This document shows, one piece after another, positions 1-7,715 of a DNA stretch of 15,852 bases. Each line of letters opens with the position of its first letter. The stretch's first letter is position 1. The stretch comes from JAAZPT01 sp964544955 (lineage in GTDB: Bacteria > Bacillota > Clostridia > Christensenellales > Aristaeellaceae), in contig CAZJEB010000019.1 of NCBI GenBank assembly GCA_964544955.1, positions 1-15,852 on the forward strand. Reading direction: 5' to 3'. The notes under the pieces were generated by a model. It had not been told where the DNA came from and did not search any database. It saw nothing but the letters and a program-made list of their open reading frames with translations. The translations under genes and the position numbers were made by a program.

Positions 1-1306
1 CGAAGTTGCCGATGTTCTTTACAATATAAACAAAGAAATAATGCGTAACAACATTATTAATAATGGAATTCGCCCCGATGGTAGAGGCTTAACAGATGTT
101 AGACCAATTTGGTGCGAAGTTGGTGTACTTCCACGCACACATGGTAGTGCTGTATTTACACGTGGTGAAACACAAGCTTTAACATTAACAACATTAGGCC
201 CAGTAAGTGAAGGCCAAGTACTTGATGATTTAGGATCTGAGGACTTTAAACAGTATATCCATCATTATAACTTCCCACCATATGCAACAGGTGAAGCGGG
301 AAGGCTAAAATCCCCTGGTAGGCGAGAAATTGGTCATGGTGCTTTAGCTGAACGTGCATTGGTTCCAGTTATACCAGGCGAAGATGAGTTCCCCTACGCT
401 TACAGGCTTGTAAGTGAAATAATGGGTAGTAACGGTTCAAGCTCAATGGCAAGCGTATGTGGCAGCACACTATCATTAATGGATGCAGGCGTACCACTAA
501 AGGCTCCAGTAGCTGGCTGTGCAATGGGTTTAATACAAGATAAAGAAACTGGCAAAGTTGCAGTTTTAACTGATATTCAAGGCTTAGAAGACTTCCTTGG
601 CGATATGGACTTTAAGGTAGCTGGATCCATGAATGGTATAACTGCTATTCAAATGGACATTAAAATTAAAGGCATAAACAAGGAAATACTATCCCAAGCT
701 TTAAAACAAGCTTTAGATGGTAGATTACACATACTAAAAATAATGCTTGAAACACTAGGTGAACCTAGAAAAGATCTTAACAAGTATGCACCTAAGATTA
801 TCAGATTTACAATTAACCCCGAAAAAATAAGGGAAGTAATTGGACCAGGCGGAAAAATGATTAACAAAATCATTGAAGAAACTGGTGTTAAAATTGATAT
901 TGAAGATGACGGTAGAGTATACATCGCAACACCTGATGCTGATGCAGCTGAAAAAGCTAAGAAAATTATAATGGGCATAGCAAAAGACGTTGAATTGAAC
1001 GATGAATACATGGGTAAAGTTGTTAGAATAATGAACTTTGGTGTATTTGTAGAATTGTTACCTGGTAAAGATGGTATGCTACATATATCCAAATTAGCCG
1101 ACCACCGTGTTGAAAAATGCGAAGACGTAGTTAAAGAAGGGGATTTAATACCTGTTAAAGTAACAGAAATTGATGCCCAAGGACGTGTTAATTTGATACG
1201 TACAGATATTGACTACTCAGCTAAAAAAGATTCTGCTCCTAGAAATAATGATTCACCAATGCGCAGACGTCCACCACGCCGCACATCAGAAGATAATCAA
1301 AACTAA
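1..1306 (+). CDS. pnp: Polynucleotide phosphorylase, C-terminal part (5' end outside window)
   Basis: PNPase is a trimeric 3'-to-5' exoribonuclease that uses phosphate to degrade RNA and takes part in mRNA turnover. The frame is open from base 2, so the gene enters from the left and the first RNase PH domain is missing. What remains is the second RNase PH domain, opening with RPDGR. It has the phosphate-binding run NGSSSMASVCG and the metal-ligand block EDFLGDMDFK, whose two Asp and Lys match the catalytic trio of E. coli PNPase (D486, D492, K494). A KH domain with the IGPGGKMI loop follows, then an S1 domain (roughly GKVVRIMNFGVFVELLPG) and a short basic tail rich in Arg, Pro and Asn. The ATG at base 41 is internal, not the start. 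A terminator follows directly. The M16 protease downstream is a familiar neighbour of pnp in Firmicutes. Confidence 0.97.
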   Translation, partial: EVADVLYNINKEIMRNNIINNGIRPDGRGLTDVRPIWCEVGVLPRTHGSAVFTRGETQALTLTTLGPVSEGQVLDDLGSEDFKQYIHHYNFPPYATGEAGRLKSPGRREIGHGALAERALVPVIPGEDEFPYAYRLVSEIMGSNGSSSMASVCGSTLSLMDAGVPLKAPVAGCAMGLIQDKETGKVAVLTDIQGLEDFLGDMDFKVAGSMNGITAIQMDIKIKGINKEILSQALKQALDGRLHILKIMLETLGEPRKDLNKYAPKIIRFTINPEKIREVIGPGGKMINKIIEETGVKIDIEDDGRVYIATPDADAAEKAKKIIMGIAKDVELNDEYMGKVVRIMNFGVFVELLPGKDGMLHISKLADHRVEKCEDVVKEGDLIPVKVTEIDAQGRVNLIRTDIDYSAKKDSAPRNNDSPMRRRPPRRTSEDNQN

Positions 1307-1310
1307 AATT

Positions 1311-1338
1311 AAAAAGGAACGGTAAAACGTTCCTTTTT
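1311..1338 (+). terminator. Rho-independent terminator after pnp
   Basis: A perfect 11-bp stem (AAAAAGGAACG, 1311-1321, with CGTTCCTTTTT, 1328-1338) has a 6-base loop and ends in a T-run. It begins 5 bases after the pnp stop codon. The M16 start lies only 27 bases beyond it, so that gene depends on readthrough or on a promoter inside the pnp 3' end. Confidence 0.88.
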
Positions 1339-1365
1339 AAAAATGTAAAATAACGAGGTATTTTA

Positions 1366-2607
1366 GTGTACGATAAATTCACATTAAATAATGGTATTAG
1401 AGTGGTTGGGGAAAAGCTATCCCACATACACTCTTGTACAATCGGTTTTTGGGTTGGTGTTGGTTCATCCCACGAGCTACCTGAGGAAAACGGGCTTAGT
1501 CACTTTATTGAGCACATGGTTTTTAAGGGCACAAGTACAAGAACTGCAAGGCAAATAGCTGAAGAAATGGATGAAATTGGTGCTCATTTAAACGCATTTA
1601 CAAGTAAGGATTGTACTTGTTTTTATGCAAGGGTATTAAAAGAAGATTTGCCTATTGCTATCGATATATTAAGCGATTTAGTATACAACCCTATGTTCGA
1701 TAAGGATGAAATTAATAAAGAAAGAGGAGTTGTTCTTGAAGAAATTGCTATGGTAGAGGATACTCCTGACGATTTGGCTGCCGACCTATTAAGCTTAGCC
1801 CAATATGATGGTTCGTTAAATAAGCCTATATTAGGTACCCACGAGCTAATAAGCAATTATACACACGACGATGTTCATAGTTATTGGAAAAGGCACTATA
1901 CACCTGATAAAATAGTTATATCTATTGCTGGTAACTATGATTGGGATATGTTGGTAAACGAACTTAGCAATAAAGCCATTAACTTTAAAAACGAACAAAC
2001 CGTTTATGATAGTTACCCAAATAAGCTTATTAGTGATAAAAAGTATATAAAAAAGGAAATTGAGCAAACCCACATTTATATGGGTTTCCCCGGTTTTGAA
2101 ATTGGTAGCTTAAAAAGCTATACTTTAAGCATATTAAGTGGTTTATTCGGTGGCGGTATGAGCTCGCGCTTGTTTCAAAGAATAAGGGAGGATTTAGGTT
2201 TAGCTTACTCTGTTTACACTTATACATCCAGTTACTCAAATATTGGTACATTTAAAATTTATGCGGGTACAAACCCAAAGGCTGCTAAACAAGTAATTGA
2301 CGAAATTAGAAGTGAAACAGAAAAAATACTCAAATATGGTATAAGCCAAAAAGAGTTTTTAAGCGCAAAAACTCAGATGAGGGCAGACTTTGTATTTGGT
2401 TTAGAAAGCGCTTCATCAAGGATGAATAGGCTTGGTAGAAGTGAGCTTATATTAAATAAAATAGAAGATCAGGAAAAAATATTAAGTAATATTGCAGCCA
2501 TAAACGAATCAAACCTTATGGAAGTTGCCAAATATGTACTTGAGGCTAGCCCTGCAATGGCAATAGTTGGCCCTAATGCGGATGAAATAGCATTAAGCTT
2601 AGTTTAA
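1366..2607 (+). CDS. M16 family zinc metalloprotease (insulinase / processing-peptidase type)
   Basis: A 413-residue protease of the pitrilysin/M16 family, the size of B. subtilis MlpA (YmxG) and of mitochondrial processing peptidase subunits. The inverted zinc motif HFIEH spans residues 46-50, with the third ligand probably E126 in the VVLEEI segment, 76 residues later as the family expects. The C-terminal half carries the conserved R...GLAYSVYTY element of the second M16 domain. No signal peptide is visible, so it is probably cytoplasmic. The start is GTG at 1366, supported by a GAGG ribosome binding site at 1355-1358 and by alignment of the first residues (YDKFTLNNGIRV) with the family N-terminus. 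Position directly after pnp matches Bacillus and clostridial genomes. The natural substrate is not known from sequence. Confidence 0.95.
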   Translation: MYDKFTLNNGIRVVGEKLSHIHSCTIGFWVGVGSSHELPEENGLSHFIEHMVFKGTSTRTARQIAEEMDEIGAHLNAFTSKDCTCFYARVLKEDLPIAIDILSDLVYNPMFDKDEINKERGVVLEEIAMVEDTPDDLAADLLSLAQYDGSLNKPILGTHELISNYTHDDVHSYWKRHYTPDKIVISIAGNYDWDMLVNELSNKAINFKNEQTVYDSYPNKLISDKKYIKKEIEQTHIYMGFPGFEIGSLKSYTLSILSGLFGGGMSSRLFQRIREDLGLAYSVYTYTSSYSNIGTFKIYAGTNPKAAKQVIDEIRSETEKILKYGISQKEFLSAKTQMRADFVFGLESASSRMNRLGRSELILNKIEDQEKILSNIAAINESNLMEVAKYVLEASPAMAIVGPNADEIALSLV

Positions 2608-2651
2608 TATTTAATTAATGTTAGTATATTTTTTAGTAAGAGGTGGTTGCT

Positions 2652-3107
2652 TTGAATATTAAAAATAAATTTAAAAATTCTTTATTTCCATATGTGCTTT
2701 TATTATTAATTTTATTTTTAGTTTTTGTATATATGTTTATAAGCAATGCTGGCTTTATAAAACAAAAGGATAATTTTAATACTAATTTAAACTTTATGTT
2801 TATGGCTGCTGAAACTAGCGATACTCCCATTTACTTTATTTATAAGGATAAAGAAATCACACTTACAAACGAAAGTAGCAAAAAAATTAAATATTATATT
2901 AGCCAAATAAAAAACACCGCAAGCAGAAGAGATACTAAGGGTGATCCAGATGCAATTATTGCCTTTGGGGATGATAGAATTGATTTATATAAATTAAACG
3001 AAGAAGAATCCATAGTAATTTTAGTTAATGATAGTGGACAGTATGGTATTAAATCTAGCGCAAGCAACACTTGGAGCTATTTTGATAGCTTAGCTAAGAA
3101 AAATTGA
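2652..3107 (+). CDS. Unrecognised one-pass membrane protein with extracytoplasmic domain
   Basis: I do not recognise this family. With the TTG start at 2652 the product has 151 residues: a short basic N-terminus (NIKNKFKN), one hydrophobic segment at about residues 11-30, and a polar domain of about 120 residues predicted outside the membrane. That domain has short alternating strand-like stretches (TPIYFIYKDKEITL, DAIIAFGDDRIDLYKL) and no cysteine. TTG at 2652 is preferred because GAGGTG at 2640-2645 sits 6 bases upstream; a GTG at 2643 would overlap that site. The gene starts 44 bases after the M16 stop with no clear promoter between, so it is probably co-transcribed with it. The anchor resembles the N-terminus of FtsH, but there is no AAA or protease domain and the resemblance is weak. 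Confidence 0.8.
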   Translation: MNIKNKFKNSLFPYVLLLLILFLVFVYMFISNAGFIKQKDNFNTNLNFMFMAAETSDTPIYFIYKDKEITLTNESSKKIKYYISQIKNTASRRDTKGDPDAIIAFGDDRIDLYKLNEEESIVILVNDSGQYGIKSSASNTWSYFDSLAKKN

Positions 3108-3121
3108 TTATATTAAAAAAT

Positions 3122-3151
3122 AAAAAAATCACCTAATTAGGTGATTTTTTT
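3122..3151. terminator. Bidirectional rho-independent terminator
   Basis: A perfect 13-bp inverted repeat (3122-3134 with 3139-3151, core ATCACCT / AGGTGAT) has a 4-base AATT loop and is flanked by A-run and T-run on either side. It can stop plus-strand transcripts from the membrane protein gene ending at 3107 and minus-strand transcripts from secG ending at 3163. Confidence 0.9.
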
Positions 3152-3162
3152 ATTTAATATGT

Positions 3163-3390
3163 TTAGCCAATTACAACCATAATAAGGCTAAGAACAATAA
3201 ATGTTGCAGCTGAAATTTTTGTTATCAAAGCAAGACGTGCATCCATACCACGAGCTTTAGCTTTGCCGAAGAATGTTTCAGCACCACCACCGATGGAACC
3301 TAAACCTTGTTGCCTGCTTTGTTGCATTAATATAGCAATAATCATTACAAGGGCTGCAATAACTAATAAAATTCCTAATACAGTTTCCAT
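3163..3390 (-). CDS. secG: Preprotein translocase subunit SecG
   Basis: SecG is the small third subunit of the SecYEG protein-conducting channel in the cytoplasmic membrane. The 75 residues form two hydrophobic helices (about 4-20 and 54-73) joined by the diagnostic cytoplasmic loop, which runs QQGLGSIGGGAETFFGKAKA. This GG-AE-FFGK pattern is typical of bacterial SecG. The ATG has a strong GGAGG ribosome binding site 6 bases upstream. A separate promoter lies at 3423-3451 and a terminator directly follows, so secG looks like a single-gene transcript. It is not next to rnr or smpB, which often accompany secG in Firmicutes. Confidence 0.96.
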   Translation of the reverse strand: METVLGILLVIAALVMIIAILMQQSRQQGLGSIGGGAETFFGKAKARGMDARLALITKISAATFIVLSLIMVVIG

Positions 3391-3422
3391 ACTACACCTC
3401 CAAACTTTGATAATACCAAATT

Positions 3423-3451
3423 AGAATAGCATATTGAGAGAATAATTGCAA
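3423..3451 (-). promoter_or_regulatory. Candidate sigma-A promoter for secG
   Basis: On the minus strand, TTGCAA (3446-3451) and TATTCT (3423-3428) are separated by exactly 17 bases and lie 33 bases before the secG start. The -35 matches four of six consensus positions, as does the -10. Confidence 0.5.
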
Positions 3452-3473
3452 TAAAAATATGTTAATTTATTTT

Positions 3474-4346
3474 TTATTGCCTGTTTTTACCCATGAATGA
3501 AACCCCAACTGTTCCTGGACCACAATGTGTTCCTATTACTGGGCCAACAAACTCTATCATAACGCCTTTTAATGATGGTAGTTTTTCCATTAACATTTTT
3601 TCAACCCTTTCAGCGTCCTCAAGGGCATCAGCATGTATAATTAGAATTTCTTGTGATTCTGGGTTTTCAATATTTTCAACAACATGGTTAACTAAAGTAC
3701 GCAATGCTTTTTTCCTGCCCATGGTTTTTTCAACAGATTCAAGCTTTCCTTCACTGTTTATAGCTATTATAGGTTTTAAATCCAACATTGAACCCATGGC
3801 TGCAGCTGTGCTGCTAATTCTACCACCGCGCTTTAAATAAACCAAATCCTCAACAGTAACATAAACTTGTGATTTTAATTTATTATCGTTTAGCCAATTA
3901 ATTACTGTATCCATATCTGCACCTTCACGGTATAACCTATTGGATTCCAATATTAGCAATGTTTGTGGTGCGGATATACTTAATGTATCTACTACTTCAA
4001 AACGCCTTTCAGGATATTTTTTAAGTAGTATTTTTTGCGCTTCATATATATTTGTTATTGTAGCGCTTAGTTTGCCTGAAAAAGCAACAAACAATAAATC
4101 ATTACCTGCTTGTAAAATTGGCTCAAAGTAATCAAGATAACTTGCTGTAGGTAAAAGTGATGTAACCGGTACAGCCCCAGCACGCATTTTATCAAAAAAT
4201 GATTTTTGATCTCCCCCACGGCCTAAGTCTGGGTAAAACTCTTCCCCCTCAAGAACATAGGGCATAAATACAATTGGAATATTATATTCATCCACAAATC
4301 TAAAAGGAATATCACTGTTACTATCTGTCATGTAAATATACGGCAT
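3474..4346 (-). CDS. DegV family lipid-binding protein
   Basis: DegV proteins bind a fatty acid in a two-domain fold; some act as FakB-type subunits that present fatty acids to the kinase FakA. The 290-residue product starts PYIYMTDSNSD, has the TSLLPT motif at residues 62-67 whose Thr/Ser contact the fatty-acid carboxylate in known structures, and carries YLKRGGRIS and the C-terminal HCGPGTVGVSFMG typical of the family. An ATG 12 codons further upstream (at 4382) is open, but GGAGG at 4354-4358 lies 7 bases before the ATG at 4344-4346, so I use the latter. No fakA-like gene is in the window, and a single DegV gene cannot be assigned a specific fatty acid from sequence. Confidence 0.93.
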   Translation of the reverse strand: MPYIYMTDSNSDIPFRFVDEYNIPIVFMPYVLEGEEFYPDLGRGGDQKSFFDKMRAGAVPVTSLLPTASYLDYFEPILQAGNDLLFVAFSGKLSATITNIYEAQKILLKKYPERRFEVVDTLSISAPQTLLILESNRLYREGADMDTVINWLNDNKLKSQVYVTVEDLVYLKRGGRISSTAAAMGSMLDLKPIIAINSEGKLESVEKTMGRKKALRTLVNHVVENIENPESQEILIIHADALEDAERVEKMLMEKLPSLKGVMIEFVGPVIGTHCGPGTVGVSFMGKNRQ

Positions 4347-4446
4347 TTTATTTCCTCCAAATAATATAATAGTTTTGGACAATAAAAAATTGCATAAAAA
4401 TATAAGTGTCCACGGCTATTCTATATTATTTATGTTAAAAAATCAA

Positions 4447-5112
4447 TTAATTATCAATAGTTTCAAAAATCTCGGGTAATGATGAAATTTCGGCAGGCTC
4501 TTCTAATATTACATCTGCACCATTTTCCTCTAATTCCTCTATTGTTCTAAATCCCCATTCAACACCCACTGCAACCATATTTGCATTGCTTGCAGTTTGC
4601 ATATCAACATTTGTATCCCCTACAAAAACACAGTTTTTAGGGTCAACATCCATTTCCTCACACATACTTAAAAGATGCTTGGGGTCAGGCTTTAATTTCA
4701 TATCTTCTTCTTTGCCTTGAACAATAGCAAAAGTATCCTTAGGGAAGCAAGTATTGATTATTTTTTTAGTAGCAAAATCTGGCTTGTTACTTAATACAGC
4801 CATTTTAATACCACGGTTCACTAAAACTTCTAGTGCATCATATACGCCTGTATATGGTTCTGAATAATCTACTAAATGTTCACCATAATATTCTAATGCT
4901 GCGCTATTTATCTGTGGAGCCAATTCGGAATTGTTGCTTGCGCGAATAGTGCAATTTAATGAGCCATCACCAACAAAATATTTGTACTCTGCCTCATTCC
5001 TTTTTGGTAAACCAAATTTTTCCAATGCATTGTTATATGCATTAGCCAAGTCTGTAATTGTGTTTACAAGTGTTCCATCTAAATCGAAGAACACAGCTTC
5101 TAATTTACGCAT
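4447..5112 (-). CDS. HAD-superfamily phosphatase, Gph/PpaX-like
   Basis: A 221-residue haloacid-dehalogenase hydrolase with all four motifs: nucleophile and acid in FFDLDGTL (D10, D12), Ser108 in VLSNKP, Lys141 in KLKPDP, and the metal-binding acids D166 and D170 in VGDTNVDM. The alpha-helical cap between residues 15 and 85 gives the phosphoglycolate-phosphatase-like subfamily. Likely substrates are phosphoglycolate or pyrophosphate, as for Gph and PpaX, but cap sequence does not let me decide by eye. AGGAG lies 7 bases before the ATG. The gene begins 22 bases after the lepB stop, so the two probably share the lepB promoter; no terminator is visible after it. Confidence 0.92.
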   Translation of the reverse strand: MRKLEAVFFDLDGTLVNTITDLANAYNNALEKFGLPKRNEAEYKYFVGDGSLNCTIRASNNSELAPQINSAALEYYGEHLVDYSEPYTGVYDALEVLVNRGIKMAVLSNKPDFATKKIINTCFPKDTFAIVQGKEEDMKLKPDPKHLLSMCEEMDVDPKNCVFVGDTNVDMQTASNANMVAVGVEWGFRTIEELEENGADVILEEPAEISSLPEIFETIDN

Positions 5113-5134
5113 TTTATACTCCTAATTGCCTTAC

Positions 5135-5761
5135 TTAGTTTGCATCAATAGTTTTAACTTCATTATCTTTTAATTCAACATTTCGCCACGCATTAAAGGG
5201 AAAAACTATCTGCCTTACATGCCCTAAAACTTGTTTTCTTGTAATTGTACCAATAATATGGCTATCATTTGAATTTGACCTGTTATCGCCTAAAACAAAG
5301 TATTCTCCTTCGGGAACTTTATATTCTTCAAAGCTGTAATTGGGCCTAAAATCAAGGTATTCCTCAGCATAGGTTTTTCCATTAACTGTTAGGTATCCGT
5401 TTGAAACTGAAACAGTATCGCCAGGTAGGCCAACTATCCTTTTAACAAAAAACTCTGACCTTTCAGGATACCTGCAAGTAATAATATCAAAACGTTCAGG
5501 TTCGCCTAGTATATAATCATACTTTGTAACTATCATAATTTCGCCATCTTGTAATGTGTTCATCATGGATCTACCTTGAACCTTAACAGGCTCAAATATA
5601 AAGCCCTTTACTATCAAAGCAATTACGACAGCAGCGCCTAAACTTACCACCCATTCAAGCAATTCACGTTTCCAGCCTTTTTTCTTTTTAGTATCATTTG
5701 TATCATTTACAGGTGTTTCTTCAGTTGTATTCAAATTACTGTTATCAATATTTTCGCTCAT
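5135..5761 (-). CDS. lepB: Signal peptidase I (SipS type)
   Basis: This membrane serine protease removes signal peptides from secreted proteins on the outer face of the cytoplasmic membrane. The 208 residues begin with a long polar, Asn/Thr/Glu-rich cytoplasmic tail (1-28). One transmembrane helix (about 36-54) follows. Then come the catalytic serine S65 in GRSMMNTL, general-base lysine K107 in FFVKRIVGLPGD, and box E GDNRSNSNDS. The single transmembrane helix and short length are typical of Gram-positive SipS. In box E the Arg that usually follows DS is His here. The promoter is at 5797-5825; AGGAG lies 9 bases before the ATG. The HAD gene follows closely. Confidence 0.96.
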   Translation of the reverse strand: MSENIDNSNLNTTEETPVNDTNDTKKKKGWKRELLEWVVSLGAAVVIALIVKGFIFEPVKVQGRSMMNTLQDGEIMIVTKYDYILGEPERFDIITCRYPERSEFFVKRIVGLPGDTVSVSNGYLTVNGKTYAEEYLDFRPNYSFEEYKVPEGEYFVLGDNRSNSNDSHIIGTITRKQVLGHVRQIVFPFNAWRNVELKDNEVKTIDAN

Positions 5762-5796
5762 TAATTAATGCTCCTTTATGCTAACTAACATTACAA

Positions 5797-5825
5797 ATTA
5801 TATAATAAAAAGTATATATTTACAA
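5797..5825 (-). promoter_or_regulatory. Candidate sigma-A promoter for lepB
   Basis: On the minus strand TTGTAA (5820-5825) and a perfect TATAAT (5797-5802) are 17 bases apart, 35 bases before the lepB start. The -35 ends one base short of the stop codon of the upstream ABC gene, so lepB probably has its own transcript. Confidence 0.65.
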
Positions 5826-5826
5826 A

Positions 5827-6921
5827 TTAAATTACAATAACATCCTCGCTATTCCACCATACAAAAACTCTTGTACCAACTTTTATTTCAACCTCTGATG
5901 ATGGCTGAATGTTTGCTATTATATCTATTTTGTTTGGTAATGTAATTGTACACGAGGGTATGCCATTTTGCATTTCGTATTTTTTTACAACTCCATTTAG
6001 ATATACATTTTTACGCGGTGTTTTGCCATAAGCAACTTGATTTGACTTTATACAAAACAAAACACTTTGACCAATTTTAAGGTCTTTATCTACGATAACG
6101 GGTATATTTATTCCACCAATATCCAACAAAGCCCCACCGTTTTCAGATAATGCAACTATACTTGCCTTAATTTTATTTGATAAGCCTACAAAATCAGCAC
6201 AAAATAATGTTTTTGGGTTTTTGGCAATATCGAGTGCTGTGCCTGTTTGTGTAATTTTACCATGTTCTAATATAGATATTTTATCGGCTATGGAGCTTGC
6301 TTGAGCAAAGTTGTGGGTAACAATAATGCAACTTTTACCCGTTGCTTTTATGTTTTGCTTAATAAATTCCCTCATTTGTTTTTTTAGCTCTGTTTGAAGG
6401 TTAGCAAAAGGCTCATCAAGTATAATCAACTGTTTTTTTGCAATAACAGCACAAGTAACAGAAAGCCTTAATTTTTCACCATTGCTTAAGCTTGACACCA
6501 ATTTGTTGCTTGCCTTAAACAAACCAACTTTTTTTAATATGTTATTTATTTGTGTTTCGTTGTTTTCACCTAAAGCTATAACAAAATTATCGTAAACCGA
6601 TTTACGAATATTTAAATTTTTATTATCTATGGATACAGAAAAAGGTCTAAATTTATGCCAAGTTTTATTTGTTTTTGTGTCACCCCAAAAAATATCACCA
6701 CTATTGGGGCTAATAATACCAGCTATTAGCTTTAAAGTTGTTGTTTTACCCGCACCAGATTCACCTGCTATTGCATGTATTTCCCCTGGCTCAACAACTA
6801 AAGATATACCTTTTAATATATCCAAGCCAGATGTATTGTATTTAACGTTTTCTAAACGAAGTACTTTTGTTTCGTTGCTTAGTAATTCTTTTTTATATGT
6901 CCACAGCTTTGGTAAGCCCAT
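5827..6921 (-). CDS. Divergent ABC transporter ATP-binding protein with TOBE-like C-terminus
   Basis: A 364-residue nucleotide-binding subunit laid out like PotA, CysA or MalK: an ATPase domain at about 20-245 and a beta-rich TOBE-like regulatory region at about 255-364. Walker A is GESGAGKTT (53-61), Walker B LIILDEP with D169 and catalytic E170, and the switch histidine is H203. Three other motifs deviate. The signature reads LSNGE (145-149) instead of LSGGQ, the Q-loop glutamine position appears to be D99, and the D-loop Asp is replaced in ANLQ (173-176). No permease or binding-protein gene lies in the window, so the substrate is unknown. The N-terminal 18 residues precede the domain; the start at 6921 is supported by GGGGA 7 bases upstream. 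It has its own promoter at 6962-6990. Confidence 0.87.
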   Translation of the reverse strand: MGLPKLWTYKKELLSNETKVLRLENVKYNTSGLDILKGISLVVEPGEIHAIAGESGAGKTTTLKLIAGIISPNSGDIFWGDTKTNKTWHKFRPFSVSIDNKNLNIRKSVYDNFVIALGENNETQINNILKKVGLFKASNKLVSSLSNGEKLRLSVTCAVIAKKQLIILDEPFANLQTELKKQMREFIKQNIKATGKSCIIVTHNFAQASSIADKISILEHGKITQTGTALDIAKNPKTLFCADFVGLSNKIKASIVALSENGGALLDIGGINIPVIVDKDLKIGQSVLFCIKSNQVAYGKTPRKNVYLNGVVKKYEMQNGIPSCTITLPNKIDIIANIQPSSEVEIKVGTRVFVWWNSEDVIVI

Positions 6922-6961
6922 AAATAATCCCCTTTATTGTTACATAAATATTCAAAGGAAT

Positions 6962-6990
6962 ATTATACTATTAAATTAGTATATTTGCAA
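6962..6990 (-). promoter_or_regulatory. Promoter for the ABC ATPase gene with an embedded inverted repeat
   Basis: On the minus strand TTGCAA (6985-6990) and a perfect TATAAT (6962-6967) are 17 bases apart. A perfect 7-bp inverted repeat, TATACTA (6964-6970) and TAGTATA (6977-6983) with a 6-base spacer, fills the space between the boxes and overlaps the -10. That position suits a repressor operator. The promoter call is good; the operator call is inference. Confidence 0.65.
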
Positions 6991-7000
6991 AAAAATCAAA

Positions 7001-7657
7001 CTAAATTTTCTTTATTTTATTAATATAAACCAATAATACCACGTTTATTGTTATAAATAGTATTATAAATTGCGTAATAATGGTATTAAATACATAAATA
7101 AAATAAGAAGTAGGCATAAGGCTTATTATAACATCCTCCCCTGGGGTTAGTAGCCAATTATCATTTGTAAAAAGTAACTTATGCATAATTATAAATGCTT
7201 TATCAAAGTTATTATTAATAAAAATAAATAACACCATAGATACTAAAACCACGCACAATATGCCTATTATATAATATTTAATGCTGAATGCCTTCATTTT
7301 AAAAATCAATATTATCGAAAATATAAAGCTAAATAAAAACAGTGATTGTGCAATTAATATAAGCTTTCTAACATCCTCCATATGGGATAGCTCCTTTTGG
7401 GTGAATAAAAATTCCCTCCCATTATCCCCTATATAATCCAATTGCATATATTTTTCCATACCGCTCAAATAGCGAGTAACACTTTCGGCAATTTTGCTTG
7501 CCCATTCTTCATTTACAGGTGTTTGGCTAAAATTACCATGCTTTAAAAAAAGGCTTTGCATGTTATTAGAGTCAAAAGCCTGATATAGTATTGTGCCTAA
7601 CAATATTACTAAAAGAACTAATATTGATAATAAAAATGATTGTAATTTAAACTTCAT
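7001..7657 (-). CDS. DUF1461 / TIGR01906 family integral membrane protein
   Basis: A 218-residue membrane protein of unknown function. It has a first transmembrane helix at about 7-25, an extracytoplasmic loop of about 70 residues, two helices at about 98-118 and 126-147, a second loop, and a last helix at about 183-212. Two motifs place it in the DUF1461 family: the ELSHMEDVRKLI segment before helix 2, and HKLLFTNDNWLLTPGED followed by ISLMPTSYF before the last helix. A TTGACA/TATACT promoter lies at 7682-7710. The ribosome binding site is weak (GGGTAG). The ABC ATPase gene follows 79 bases downstream with its own promoter, so a functional link is possible but not shown. Confidence 0.85.
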   Translation of the reverse strand: MKFKLQSFLLSILVLLVILLGTILYQAFDSNNMQSLFLKHGNFSQTPVNEEWASKIAESVTRYLSGMEKYMQLDYIGDNGREFLFTQKELSHMEDVRKLILIAQSLFLFSFIFSIILIFKMKAFSIKYYIIGILCVVLVSMVLFIFINNNFDKAFIIMHKLLFTNDNWLLTPGEDVIISLMPTSYFIYVFNTIITQFIILFITINVVLLVYINKIKKI

Positions 7658-7681
7658 AAGCTACCCAACATATTTTTTGTA

Positions 7682-7710
7682 AGTATATAACCTGAAAATT
7701 GAATTGTCAA
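7682..7710 (-). promoter_or_regulatory. Candidate sigma-A promoter for the DUF1461 gene
   Basis: On the minus strand a perfect TTGACA (7705-7710) and TATACT (7682-7687) are separated by 17 bases, giving a transcript start about 18 bases before the gene. It faces away from the plsX promoter at 7747-7775. Confidence 0.7.
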
Positions 7711-7715
7711 GCTTA

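Noticed and set aside
2652..3107. Truncated FtsH
   Set aside because: Only the basic-plus-hydrophobic N-terminus is reminiscent of FtsH. There is no AAA or zinc-protease domain, and the gene ends cleanly at a terminator.
3448..3480. GCAATAAAAA / TTTTTATTGC inverted repeat at the end of the degV gene as a terminator
   Set aside because: The 10-bp stem is nearly all A-T, has a 13-base loop, includes the degV stop codon and lacks a proper T-tail on the minus strand. It also overlaps the secG -35 box.
3493..3840. 115-codon open frame on the plus strand inside the degV gene
   Set aside because: Antisense shadow of a well-supported DegV gene, with low-complexity Ser/Ile content.
4347..4382. ATG at 4382 as the degV start
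   Set aside because: The extra 12 residues cover the GGAGG site that serves the ATG at 4346 and are not part of the DegV fold.
4376..4412. TGGACA / TGTCCA inverted repeat upstream of degV as an operator
   Set aside because: Arms are only 6 bp and 25 bases apart, and I found no convincing promoter beside them.
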